A stretch of 64,000 bases of DNA. It comes from DATLGB01 sp964242305. GTDB lineage: Bacteria; Actinomycetota; Thermoleophilia; Solirubrobacterales; Solirubrobacteraceae. Below the pieces are notes generated by a model, which did no database searches, was not told the origin of the DNA, and saw only the letters and a list, made by a program, of their open reading frames with translations. Shown here piece by piece: positions 8,535-16,468 of the stretch. The stretch's first letter is position 1. Every line of letters starts with the position of its first letter. The DNA is taken from assembly GCA_964242305.1 (NCBI GenBank), contig CAXTBB010000010.1, positions 34,971 to 98,970 of the forward strand, written 5' to 3'. The position numbers were made by a program, and so were the translations under genes.

Positions 8535-9808
8535 GGCGCTTCGCCCCCGCCGCGGCCGTCACTGCGGCGGTGTTAGTGGCGTTCGTCCTCGTCCTGACGG
8601 CCGGTGGCGGCGACAACGGTGCCCCGACCGGCGCGCCCTGCTCGGGCTCGGGCAGCGGAGCCGGCACGGCCACCGCCGTGGCGGCGAGCGCGCCCGTCCG
8701 CACCGTGGTGCGCAAGCCCCCCTCGCCCCCGGGGCACGAGGCCTGGACGGGGGCCTGGACGATGCCCGACGGCTCGCTCATGGTCGCCTTCACCGAGGTC
8801 GAGGGCCCCGCGTCGATCAACGACCGCACGCCGGCGCCCGAGTCCCTCAAGGTCCGGCTCGGGACCGACGAGCTGCCGGAGAACCGCGACTTCCTGGGCC
8901 TGCGGTCGAGCATCCGCTACCTGCGCTCCACCGACGGGGGCAAGACCTTCTCCACCGTCCACGTCGACGACTTCAAGGCGCTGTACCCCAACGCCTACGC
9001 GGCCAGCGGGACCATCGGCCTCAAAGACGGCTCCATCCTGCGGCGCGTCAACGGCTGGGACCTGCAGCAGGATCCCTCCGTCCCGCACACCGCGTTCCTG
9101 CAGGAGCTCAAGCCCGGTGCGAAGGACTGGACCAAGCCGCGCGTCCTGCTCCCGGCCGACCGCTTCACCTACCAGCTCAGCCGTATCCGCCGCCTCGGCG
9201 ACGGGTGCCTGATCGCCCTCGGCCAGCGCTGGGCGCTGCCCGCCGGCCGCCCGTACGCGGAGCTGCGCAAGGCGCCCGTCTCCCTGCTCATGCTGGTCTC
9301 CGCCGACGACGGCGCCACCTGGCGCAGCAACCCCGTCACGCCGCCCCCGGGCGGCGGCTACCTGGGCCCGAACGAGTGGGACGCGGCCGAGCTTCGCAAC
9401 GGTGACCTGCTGGCCGTGTTCCGCACCCTCACCGCGCCCGGCGCGAAGGAGCAGAAGCTGCGCGAAGGGCTGCTCGAGCGCCGCGGCAACGGGTGGCAGC
9501 TGACCAACCTGCGTGACGCGCCTATGCCCGTCACGGGCCATCCCGAGCTGCTCGCCACGCGCCAGGGCCCCATCCTCAGCATCGCCACCTCCGGCGTGGA
9601 GATGACCGCCGACTCCGGGCGGACGTGGTCGCCGCTGCGCTTCAAGGACGGCGCCGACTACCACTCGGACTACTACCCCTCGAGTGTCGAGACGAAGGAC
9701 GGGGTGGTCCACGTCTTCTCCCATAACGGCGTCGACTCGGGCTACGGGTCGGTGCCGGACCAGATGATCGTCGAGGACACGTTCGCGCTCTCGAAGGGGG
9801 CGTCATGA
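8531..9808 (+). CDS. Sialidase-fold (BNR/Asp-box) protein, membrane-anchored or secreted
   Basis: A GTG start within a GTGA overlap gives 425 residues. An N-terminal hydrophobic segment (AAAVTAAVLVAFVLVLTA) is an export or anchor signal, followed by a Gly/Ser/Ala-rich spacer. The body is a six-bladed-propeller candidate with Asp-boxes STDGGKTF, SADDGATW and TADSGRTW, the S-x-D-x-G-x-T-W repeats of sialidases. It is clearly paralogous to the 30288 product: both have GPNEWD or PPNEWD with AEL, GHPELLATR and TYQ-S-R segments. Sialidases remove nonulosonic acids, and this locus makes one, so a trimming, remodelling or transfer role is plausible. The catalytic Arg triad and Tyr/Glu pair cannot be assigned by eye, and a binding-only role is possible. 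Confidence 0.75.
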   Translation: MRRFAPAAAVTAAVLVAFVLVLTAGGGDNGAPTGAPCSGSGSGAGTATAVAASAPVRTVVRKPPSPPGHEAWTGAWTMPDGSLMVAFTEVEGPASINDRTPAPESLKVRLGTDELPENRDFLGLRSSIRYLRSTDGGKTFSTVHVDDFKALYPNAYAASGTIGLKDGSILRRVNGWDLQQDPSVPHTAFLQELKPGAKDWTKPRVLLPADRFTYQLSRIRRLGDGCLIALGQRWALPAGRPYAELRKAPVSLLMLVSADDGATWRSNPVTPPPGGGYLGPNEWDAAELRNGDLLAVFRTLTAPGAKEQKLREGLLERRGNGWQLTNLRDAPMPVTGHPELLATRQGPILSIATSGVEMTADSGRTWSPLRFKDGADYHSDYYPSSVETKDGVVHVFSHNGVDSGYGSVPDQMIVEDTFALSKGAS

Positions 9809-11247
9809 GCGTCGTGCACTACGGGCGCCCGGAACGGATCGGCCTGCGCGGGCCGCGGCTCGACGCCCGGACGGTGGTGGTGCTGGGCGCGGTGCTGGCC
9901 CTCGTCGCCAGCGCGGTCCTCGGCGTCGCGGTGACGGCGCAGCCCCTGGCGGCGGCGGCCGGCGTCGCCGGCATCGCGCTCGCGGCGATCGGGCTGCGCC
10001 GCCCCGCGCTGTTCCTGCTCGCGCTCCTCTTCAGCCGCGCGCTCCTCGACAGCACCTCGACCATCTCCTTCGGCGGCGTCAACCCCGCCGGGATGCTGGC
10101 CACGTCGCTGGTCGGGCTGGCGCTGCTGCTGCCGTTCTCCGCGCGCCGCGCCCTCCTGCCGGCGGCGTCGTGGGCCATGGGCTGCATCGCCGCGGTCACG
10201 GCGGGCGGAGCGGTGCTCGCGGTCCTCAGCTTCGGCGGGACGGTCGGGGTCGATCCGATCGCGGAGGCCGTGCGCATCGCCTCGCTCGTCGCCCTCTATG
10301 TGCTCGCCGCCAACGTCCTCGGCAGCGAGCGCAACGTCCGCCTGACCGTCGTCGTCGCCGGGCTCAGCGGCGTCATCCCCGCCATCTGGGGCCTGCTCGA
10401 GCTGATCTCGGGCCCGGCGAAGGACTCGGAGGGCCTGGCCCGCATCTCCGGGCCGTTCAACGGCCCCAACCCGCTCGGGTTCTACCTGGCGGTCACCGCG
10501 CTGGTCCTGCTCGGCACCCCGTCCCAGTGGCTGTCGATGCGCTTGCGCCTGATCGCGCTGGTGCCGATGCTCGGCGCGCTCGTGCCGACGTACAGCCGGG
10601 TCGGCTACGTGACCTTCCTGGTCGGCCTGCTGTTGCTGCAGGGCCGGCGGCGGCCGGGGCTCGTGGTGGCGCTGGTGTCCTTCCTCATCGCTGCGGTCGT
10701 GCTGATCCCGAACGTCCGCGACCGCGTCCTCCCCCAACCGAACCTGCGAACGGGACAGGCCGACTACGAGTCCTACAGCTGGCGGACCCAGAACTGGGTC
10801 GGGCTGATGGACAAGTGGTCCAAGGACCCCGCGGTGGGGTACGGCACGGAGACCGCGGTGGTGGTCAACCCGCGGCGGCCGGCCGACACGCTGAACGACC
10901 CGGACGGCGGCTACCAGGCCCACAACCTGGTCGTGCGGGTGCTGGTCGAGGGCGGGCTCGTGCTGTTCGCCGCCTACGTGTGGTGCACCTTCGCGCTCGT
11001 CCAGCTGACCCGGCGGCTCCGGCGCGAGCGCGGCCCGTTGCAACCGATCGTCCGGCTGCTCACCGTGCTCTGGATCATCCTGCTCATCGTCGGCCTGGGT
11101 ACGGACGACCCCGTCGGCAACACCTCGACGATGTTCGTCCTGCTGATGCTCACCGGCGCGGTGGAGGGCACCCACCGGCGCCACCGCGTGGCGGCGACGC
11201 GGCGCCGGCTGCCGGCGAGGACCGTGGTGCGCGGCCGCCCGGCGTGA
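9805..11247 (+). CDS. O-antigen ligase/Wzy family membrane protein
   Basis: An ATG within an ATGA overlap gives 480 residues. About eleven hydrophobic helices are visible. The family's extracytoplasmic loop lies near residues 310-370, with SWRTQNWVGLMDKWSKDPAV, then GYGTE and GGYQAHNLVVRVLVEGGLVL, which match the Wzy_C pattern of an N-W motif followed by H-N. LGFYLAVTALVL and VPTYSRVGYVTFLVGLLLLQ fit the earlier core. It would polymerise or transfer lipid-linked repeat units at the outer face of the membrane, working with the Wzx two genes upstream. It lacks the TPR tail of the 3277 and 41748 proteins. Confidence 0.85.
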   Translation: MSVVHYGRPERIGLRGPRLDARTVVVLGAVLALVASAVLGVAVTAQPLAAAAGVAGIALAAIGLRRPALFLLALLFSRALLDSTSTISFGGVNPAGMLATSLVGLALLLPFSARRALLPAASWAMGCIAAVTAGGAVLAVLSFGGTVGVDPIAEAVRIASLVALYVLAANVLGSERNVRLTVVVAGLSGVIPAIWGLLELISGPAKDSEGLARISGPFNGPNPLGFYLAVTALVLLGTPSQWLSMRLRLIALVPMLGALVPTYSRVGYVTFLVGLLLLQGRRRPGLVVALVSFLIAAVVLIPNVRDRVLPQPNLRTGQADYESYSWRTQNWVGLMDKWSKDPAVGYGTETAVVVNPRRPADTLNDPDGGYQAHNLVVRVLVEGGLVLFAAYVWCTFALVQLTRRLRRERGPLQPIVRLLTVLWIILLIVGLGTDDPVGNTSTMFVLLMLTGAVEGTHRRHRVAATRRRLPARTVVRGRPA

Positions 11248-12023
11248 TCGAGACCGCCGACATCACGCAGGCGCTGCGGACCTTGGGGGTCGCGCCCGGC
11301 GACACGCTGTTCGTCCACGCCGGCATGCAGGGGGCGTTGCGCGTCGCCGGTCGCACCCGCGAGGAGAAGCTCGACACCGTCCTGGACGCGTTCGAGGCGA
11401 CGGTGCCCACCGGGACGCTGATGCTGCCGACGTTCACCTACTCGTTCTGCGGCGGTGAGGACTTCGACGTCGCCGCCTCGCCCTCCACCGTGGGCCTGCT
11501 GACGGAGCGCTTCCGCACCCGCCCGGGGGTGCGCCGGACCCACGAGCCCCTGTTCTCCGTCGCGGTGCGGGGCGCGCTGCCGGCCGACCGCGAGGCGGAG
11601 CTGTTCGCCGCTCACGACGTCAGCTGCTTCGGGGAGCGCAGCGTCTTCGCCCATCTCTACGAGGTCGACGCGAAGCTCGTCTTCTTCGGCGTCGGCTTCG
11701 AGTTCTGCACCTTCCTGTACCTCGTCGAGCAGCGCGAGCAGGTGCCCTACCGCTACTTCAAGCCCTTCACCGGCGACGTGATCGACGGCGACGAGCGCAC
11801 CCCGGTGCAGGCGAGCTACTTCGTGCGCCGCCTCGACCAGGACGTGGTCAACGACTTCGTGCCCCTGCGCGACGAGCTGCTCGCCCGGGGGCTTGCCACC
11901 GAACTCGCGCTGGAGCGGGGGCCGCAGATCTTCAGCGCCCCTGCACGGGCCATCGCCGACGTGGCCACGGAGATGCTCCGGCGCGATCCGGACTACCTGC
12001 TCACCCGGGGCGTGGCGGCGTGA
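11244..12023 (+). CDS. AAC(3)-family N-acetyltransferase, probably a sugar-modifying enzyme
   Basis: A GTG start within GTGA gives 259 residues. Family motifs are FVHAGMQGALRVAG (usual form VHxSxxxxG), GTLMLPTFTYSFC, and TERFRTRPGVRRTHEPLFSV, the region that holds the conserved His near the CoA site. VFFGVGFEFCTFLYLVEQRE is the later conserved stretch. The family was named for aminoglycoside 3-N-acetyltransferases. Members inside polysaccharide operons more probably acylate an amino sugar of the repeat unit, and the four-base couplings to wzy and DUF4910 genes support that here. A resistance role is not indicated by context. The acyl donor and sugar target are unknown. Confidence 0.78.
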   Translation: MIETADITQALRTLGVAPGDTLFVHAGMQGALRVAGRTREEKLDTVLDAFEATVPTGTLMLPTFTYSFCGGEDFDVAASPSTVGLLTERFRTRPGVRRTHEPLFSVAVRGALPADREAELFAAHDVSCFGERSVFAHLYEVDAKLVFFGVGFEFCTFLYLVEQREQVPYRYFKPFTGDVIDGDERTPVQASYFVRRLDQDVVNDFVPLRDELLARGLATELALERGPQIFSAPARAIADVATEMLRRDPDYLLTRGVAA

Positions 12024-13315
12024 CGGACGTCGCCGCGCAGGGCGGTGAGATGCACGCCCTCGCCACCGAGCTCTGGCCGATCACCCGCAGCCTGGCCGGC
12101 CCCGGCTTCCGCGAGACGCTGGATCGGCTGGAGGCGGTCACGGGTCCCATGGAGCGCCACCGCTTCGCGACGGGGGAGGAGGTGTTCGACTGGCGCGTGC
12201 CGCGCGAGTGGCACATCCGCGACGCCTGGATCCGCGATCCCGCGGGCGAGCTGGTCTGCTCGCTGGCCGAGCACAACCTGCACGTCGTCTCCTACAGCGT
12301 CGGCGTGCACGAGCGGATGGACCTCGAGACGCTGCAGGAGCGGCTGCACTCGCTGCCCGACCAGCCCGACGCGATCCCCTATCGCACCACCTACTACGAG
12401 GAGAACTGGGGCTTCTGCCTCTCCGAGCATCGGCGGGCGGCGCTCGTCCCCGGGGAGTACGAGGTCTTCATCGACGCCGACCTCGTGCCCGGGCACGTCG
12501 AAGTGGGCGAGGTCGTCGTCCCCGGCACGGGCGCCGGCGAGGTGCTGCTGTCGACCTACTGCTGCCACCCCTCGATGGCCAACAACGAGCTGTCGGGCCC
12601 GGTCGTGTGCGCCCATCTGGCGCAGCTGCTCGCCTCGGGCCCGCCGCCTCGGCACACCTACCGCTTCGTGTTCCTGCCCGAGACGATCGGCGCCGTCGCC
12701 TACCTGAGCCGCTTCGGCGACCGCCTGCGCGAGCGGCTCGTGGCCGGCTGGGTGGTCACCTGCATCGGCGATCCCGGTGCCTTCACCTACAAGCGCTCCC
12801 GCCGCGGCGACGCGCTCCCCGACCGCATCACGGAGCACGTCCTGCGCACGAGCGGCGCGGAGCACCTGATCGAGCCCTTCCTGCCCTGGGGCAGCGACGA
12901 GCGCCAGTACTGCTCGCCGGGCTTCGACCTGCCGGTGGGGTCGCTGATGCGCACCATGTACCACCGCTTCCCGGAGTACCACACGTCCCTCGACGACCTC
13001 GAGTTCGTCACGCCCGAGGCGCTGGGCGGGTCGCTGGCGATGTACGCCGCGGTGCTCGAGGCGCTCGAGGCCAACGAGGTGCTCGAGGCCACGCTCCCCC
13101 ACGGCGAGCCGCAGCTGTCCCCGCGTGGCCTCTACCCCACCACGGGCGGCGGCCTGAGCGGCCAGCGCAAGCTGCAGAACACGCTCTGCGTACTCAACTT
13201 CTGCGACGGTGGCGTCGACCTGCTCGCGGTCGCCGAGCGCACGGGCCGGACTGTCCAGGAGCTCCGCGCCGCGGCCGAGCCCCTGCTCGAGGCCGGCCTG
13301 GTCCGGCGCGCCTAA
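12020..13315 (+). CDS. DUF4910/DUF2172 aminopeptidase-like protein with C-terminal winged-helix
   Basis: The protein has 431 residues. The opening MHALATELWPITRSLAGPGFRETL and FDWRVPREWHIRDAWIRDP are typical of this family. STYCCHPSMANNELSGPVV carries candidate His and Glu/Asn zinc-site residues of an M28-like core, and FLPETIGAVAYLS and WGSDERQYCSPGFDLPVGSLM supply further candidate ligands. MYHRFPEYHTSLDDLEFV follows. The last roughly 70 residues resemble the winged-helix (HTH_47-type) domain. The family is often found in surface-polysaccharide clusters with no established reaction, where a deacylase or amidase acting on an acylated sugar would make sense. It follows the AAC(3)-like acyltransferase with a four-base overlap, so the two may act on the same N-acyl group. 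That pairing is inference. Confidence 0.8.
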   Translation: MTDVAAQGGEMHALATELWPITRSLAGPGFRETLDRLEAVTGPMERHRFATGEEVFDWRVPREWHIRDAWIRDPAGELVCSLAEHNLHVVSYSVGVHERMDLETLQERLHSLPDQPDAIPYRTTYYEENWGFCLSEHRRAALVPGEYEVFIDADLVPGHVEVGEVVVPGTGAGEVLLSTYCCHPSMANNELSGPVVCAHLAQLLASGPPPRHTYRFVFLPETIGAVAYLSRFGDRLRERLVAGWVVTCIGDPGAFTYKRSRRGDALPDRITEHVLRTSGAEHLIEPFLPWGSDERQYCSPGFDLPVGSLMRTMYHRFPEYHTSLDDLEFVTPEALGGSLAMYAAVLEALEANEVLEATLPHGEPQLSPRGLYPTTGGGLSGQRKLQNTLCVLNFCDGGVDLLAVAERTGRTVQELRAAAEPLLEAGLVRRA

Positions 13316-13318
13316 CGG

Positions 13319-15058
13319 CTACGCCTCGACGGCGGTGCGCTTGCCGGCGCCGTCCAGCACGGCGAGCAGCGCCGCCGTGGCGTCCTCGCCGTTGGCGCCG
13401 AGCGCGTCGAGCAGCTCCGCCTGGCCGGGCAGCACCTCACCGCCGTCGAAGCGTGCCAGCGCGGCGTCGAGCTCCTCCGCCGTCCCCGCTACGAGCATCG
13501 CGCCGTCGCCGCCGAGCGGGTGCCGCCACGGCGTCCCGCTCAGGTTGAGCCCGATCACGGGGGTGCCGGTCAGCGCGGTCTGCAGCGTCGCCGTGGACGC
13601 CGACCCGACGACCAGGTCCAGCTCGCGGTGGAAGTCGAGGATGTCCCCGCCCGCCTGCTCGGTGATGGCCAGCCCCGGGAATCGGGCGCGCAGCGCGTCC
13701 GCGGCACCCGGCGCCTGGGCGGGGTGCGGGCGCAGGACGACCGTGGCGTCCGGGAAGCGCGCCGTCACGGCCGCGACGGCGGTGAAGTAGACGTCCATCG
13801 TGACGCGCTCGTCGAGGACGCATGTGGTCAGCACGGGCAGCTGGCCGAGCACGCCGATCCGCAGCGGCCCCGACGGTCGCGAACGCGTCGGCGGCGGCGG
13901 ATCGTGCGCGAGCGGATAGCCCACGAGGTGGATCGGCCGGTCCCAGTTGGTGAAGGTCGGGGCGATGTCGTGGCTCCACAGGGCGACCTCGTCGCAGACG
14001 TCGAGATCGCCGAACGGTTGGGGCAGCAGGAAGGCGCCGTGGCAGAGCATCAGCGTCCGCAGCCCGGCCTCCTGAGCCATGAGGGTGAGCAGTCGCGCCC
14101 GGGCGTCGACGTCGTACGCGCCCACCAGCCAGCGCGCCCCGCCGGGCAGGGTCCGGCGCAGCATCCGCGCCGCGGCGAGGTCGTCGACGGCGCGATCGGC
14201 GGCGACCGCGGCGAGCATGGGGACGATCCAGTCGCCCAGCTCGAGGCCGTCGACGTCGAAGGCCGGCGCGGCGGCCGCGGCCGCGGCCAGCGTCTCGGCG
14301 GCGTCGCGCACGGCCGCACGGTCGCGCGGGCCCGGGGTGCCGAGCCAGCCGCCCTGAGCCGCCAGCTTCAGCGCCGCCCGGCCGCCCGGCGGGCGCTTGT
14401 CGAGCGCGAGCGCCGGCCGCCGCGCGGGGTCCTCCAGCAGCGCCCGCATCAGCGGCAGCAGCGGCCAGTAGACGTGCAGCAGGACGCTGTCGCGGCGGAG
14501 CCGGGTCGGGACGCCCGCCCGCAGCAGCCGGGCGAAGATGCCGTGCCGGGCGGGCTTCCGCCGCGGCGGGGCCGCCGGGCCCGGCGCAGCCGACACCGGC
14601 GCGGCTGGAGCGGCCGGCGCGGCGGGCGCGGCCGGCGCCGTGACCGGCACCCCGAGCGACGTGCCGACCGCGCGGGCCAGCGCGAGGGTGTGCGGGTCGC
14701 CGTCGACGACCTCGACGGCGTCCGCGCCGAGCTCGATCAGCGCCCGCCGCAGACCGAGCGCGCGCGCGACGGCCGGGTTGACCGCCTGGTAGAGGGGGAG
14801 GCGCCAGACGAAGGTCCAGTCCAGGCCGGCTGCGGTCAGCGCCGGCCGCACGCGGTCGCTCCAGGCGTCGAGGGCGGCGAGCCCGAGGCGGTCCGCCTCC
14901 TGCCGGCTGGCGGCGTCGAGGAAGTCGAGCACGTAGGTGCCGCGGGCCGCCTCGTGCGCGTGGCCGGCGTCCACGTGCAGGACGAGGTCGCGACCGCACT
15001 CGAGCGCGCCGTGCGCCGATCCCGGCGCCCGCCCCGCGAGGCGGATCGGCGCCAGCAC
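13319..15058 (-). CDS. GT-B-like surface carbohydrate biosynthesis protein with Ala/Pro linker
   Basis: GTG 15058 gives 579 residues, two bases after the upstream SDR gene stops. An N-terminal domain (about residues 1-145, with FVWRLPLYQAVNPAVARALG and ALIELGADAVEVVDGDP) is joined by an Ala/Pro linker (repeated APAAP, residues about 148-175) to a larger C-terminal domain. The latter has GT-B features: LMLCHGAFLLPQPFGD, IGVLGQLPVLTTCVLDER, VVLRPHPAQ, LVVGSASTATLQTALTGTPVIGLN. The final segment resembles donor-binding regions of CDP-glycerol or capsule transferases. I do not recognise a named family. As the last gene of the nonulosonate/Kdo operon it is a candidate for the transferase that installs one of those sugars. 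That assignment rests on context alone. Confidence 0.6.
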   Translation of the reverse strand: MLAPIRLAGRAPGSAHGALECGRDLVLHVDAGHAHEAARGTYVLDFLDAASRQEADRLGLAALDAWSDRVRPALTAAGLDWTFVWRLPLYQAVNPAVARALGLRRALIELGADAVEVVDGDPHTLALARAVGTSLGVPVTAPAAPAAPAAPAAPVSAAPGPAAPPRRKPARHGIFARLLRAGVPTRLRRDSVLLHVYWPLLPLMRALLEDPARRPALALDKRPPGGRAALKLAAQGGWLGTPGPRDRAAVRDAAETLAAAAAAAPAFDVDGLELGDWIVPMLAAVAADRAVDDLAAARMLRRTLPGGARWLVGAYDVDARARLLTLMAQEAGLRTLMLCHGAFLLPQPFGDLDVCDEVALWSHDIAPTFTNWDRPIHLVGYPLAHDPPPPTRSRPSGPLRIGVLGQLPVLTTCVLDERVTMDVYFTAVAAVTARFPDATVVLRPHPAQAPGAADALRARFPGLAITEQAGGDILDFHRELDLVVGSASTATLQTALTGTPVIGLNLSGTPWRHPLGGDGAMLVAGTAEELDAALARFDGGEVLPGQAELLDALGANGEDATAALLAVLDGAGKRTAVEA

Positions 15059-15060
15059 GG

Positions 15061-16233
15061 CTACATGACCTCCCCACCGGCGACGGGGACGTTCGTGCCG
15101 GTGAGGTAGGCGCCCTGCTCGCCGAGCAGGAACACGACGGTGGCCGCGACCTCGCGCGGGCTGGCCAGCCGCCGCGCCGGGACGCTCATGGCCAGGGCGC
15201 GGCGCCTCGCGTCGCTCTCCCCGCTCCACTGGTCTGTCAGCACGGCGGACGGCGAGACGGCGTTGACGGTGATCCCGTGCGGCGCGAGCTCGAAGGCCAT
15301 GCTCTTGGTCAGCCCCCACAGCGCGCTCTTGGCGGTCACGTACCCGGCGGTGCCCGCGGGCGGCGTCCCCCAGATCGCCGTGGTGAGCATGGAGACGAAG
15401 CGACCGTGGCCGCGCTCCTTCATGCCGGGCAGCACGTGCTGCATGAGGGCGAAGGGACCCTGGACGTAGGTGCGCCAGTAGCGGTCGACCGTGTCCCACT
15501 CGAGCTCCTCGAGCGGGGTGCGGTCGATGGGCGGCGTCGCATTGTTGACGACGGAGTCGACGCGGCCGTACGCCTCCACGGCGGCGTCGGCCAGCGCCCG
15601 GGCGCCGTCCGGGTCGGCGATGTCGGCGGCCACCGCGATCGCCTGCCCGCCCGCTTCCGCGACCGCCGCGACGACGGCGTCCGCCGCGTCCCGGTCGCTG
15701 CGGTAGTTGACGACGACGCGCCCGCCCTGCTGGCCGACGGCGAGCGCCACCGCCGCGCCGATGCCGCGCCCGCCGCCGGTGACGATCGTCACCGACTCCG
15801 GCCAGGGCACGTTCGCGGGCTGCTCGAGCATGACGGTCTTGGCTTGAGCTGTCATGAGCTCCTCCCCGTGCTGGTTGGTGATGGCGATCGCCGCCACGAC
15901 GGACCGCAGCGCGGACGAGACGTGGGTGACGCGCGCGACGATCTCGATCTCGTCCCCGACATAGGCGGGGCGGCGAAAGCGGGCGTCGTAGGACGCCCAC
16001 AGCACCCCCGGCCCGGGCAGCTGGACGCCGAGCATCCGCGACACCCAGGCGCTGAGCAGCATCCCGTGCGCGACGCGCCCCGAGAAGCCCTGCCGGCGGG
16101 CGTAGTCGTCGTCGAGGTGCAGCGGGTTGTCATCGCCCGACAGCCGCGCGAAGTCGTCGACCTCCGAACCGGCGACGACATGGCTCCACCGCGCCTCCGT
16201 GCCGACCGTGAGCGTGGCAAAGGCCGGCGACAA
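15061..16233 (-). CDS. MaoC-type hydratase fused to short-chain dehydrogenase/reductase
   Basis: A TTG at 16233 is the only plausible start after the ACP stop and gives 390 residues. Residues about 1-135 form a hot-dog MaoC domain with SGDDNPLHLDDDYARRQGF and RVAHGML, carrying the catalytic Asp and His. Residues about 145-390 form an SDR: TGGGRGIGAAVALAVG, NNATPP and YVTAKSALWGLTKSM (Tyr-x3-Lys). The residue where SDRs usually have the catalytic Ser, 13 before the Tyr, seems to be Thr. MaoC plus FabG-like activities interconvert 3-oxoacyl, 3-hydroxyacyl and enoyl thioesters, which fits the adjacent ACP. The fusion may make a 3-hydroxyacyl group for sugar acylation. A sugar-reductase role for the SDR cannot be excluded. 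Confidence 0.75.
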   Translation of the reverse strand: MSPAFATLTVGTEARWSHVVAGSEVDDFARLSGDDNPLHLDDDYARRQGFSGRVAHGMLLSAWVSRMLGVQLPGPGVLWASYDARFRRPAYVGDEIEIVARVTHVSSALRSVVAAIAITNQHGEELMTAQAKTVMLEQPANVPWPESVTIVTGGGRGIGAAVALAVGQQGGRVVVNYRSDRDAADAVVAAVAEAGGQAIAVAADIADPDGARALADAAVEAYGRVDSVVNNATPPIDRTPLEELEWDTVDRYWRTYVQGPFALMQHVLPGMKERGHGRFVSMLTTAIWGTPPAGTAGYVTAKSALWGLTKSMAFELAPHGITVNAVSPSAVLTDQWSGESDARRRALAMSVPARRLASPREVAATVVFLLGEQGAYLTGTNVPVAGGEVM

Positions 16234-16234
16234 G

Positions 16235-16468
16235 CTACGCGAGGGCTCCCTGCTCGCGCAGGCAGTCCTCGATGGCGTCCGCCGACAGCAGCGTCGGCAT
16301 GACGTCGCTGGAGAGCTGCACGCCGAACTCCATCTCGAGGGCGAGCATGAGCTCGAGGTGGTGCAGCGAGTCCCAACCGGCGATCGTCTCGTTGCTCGGG
16401 TCGGCGGGCAGGGCGTCGACCGGCATGGCGAAGACGTCGGCGAGGATCTCACGTACGCGACTGTGCAT
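16235..16468 (-). CDS. Acyl carrier protein (first of two)
   Basis: This 77-residue protein is predicted all-helical with GWDSLHHLELMLALEMEFGV at about residues 31-50. The Ser of DSL is the site for 4'-phosphopantetheine. The acidic helix II and the following FGVQLSSDVMPTL are normal for ACPs. The ATG lies 20 bases inside the 3' end of the FkbH gene, and the stop is one base before the TTG of the MaoC-SDR gene. This makes a tightly coupled FkbH, ACP, MaoC-SDR trio. FkbH proteins load ACPs with C3 units in polyketide pathways, so this ACP is the natural acceptor for the neighbouring FkbH product. The actual acyl load is not shown by the sequence. Confidence 0.85.
   Translation of the reverse strand: MHSRVREILADVFAMPVDALPADPSNETIAGWDSLHHLELMLALEMEFGVQLSSDVMPTLLSADAIEDCLREQGALA

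Noticed and set aside
11244..12023. Aminoglycoside resistance gene
   Set aside because: The family name suggests resistance, but the gene is translationally coupled within a wzx/wzy operon. Sugar acylation is the better reading.
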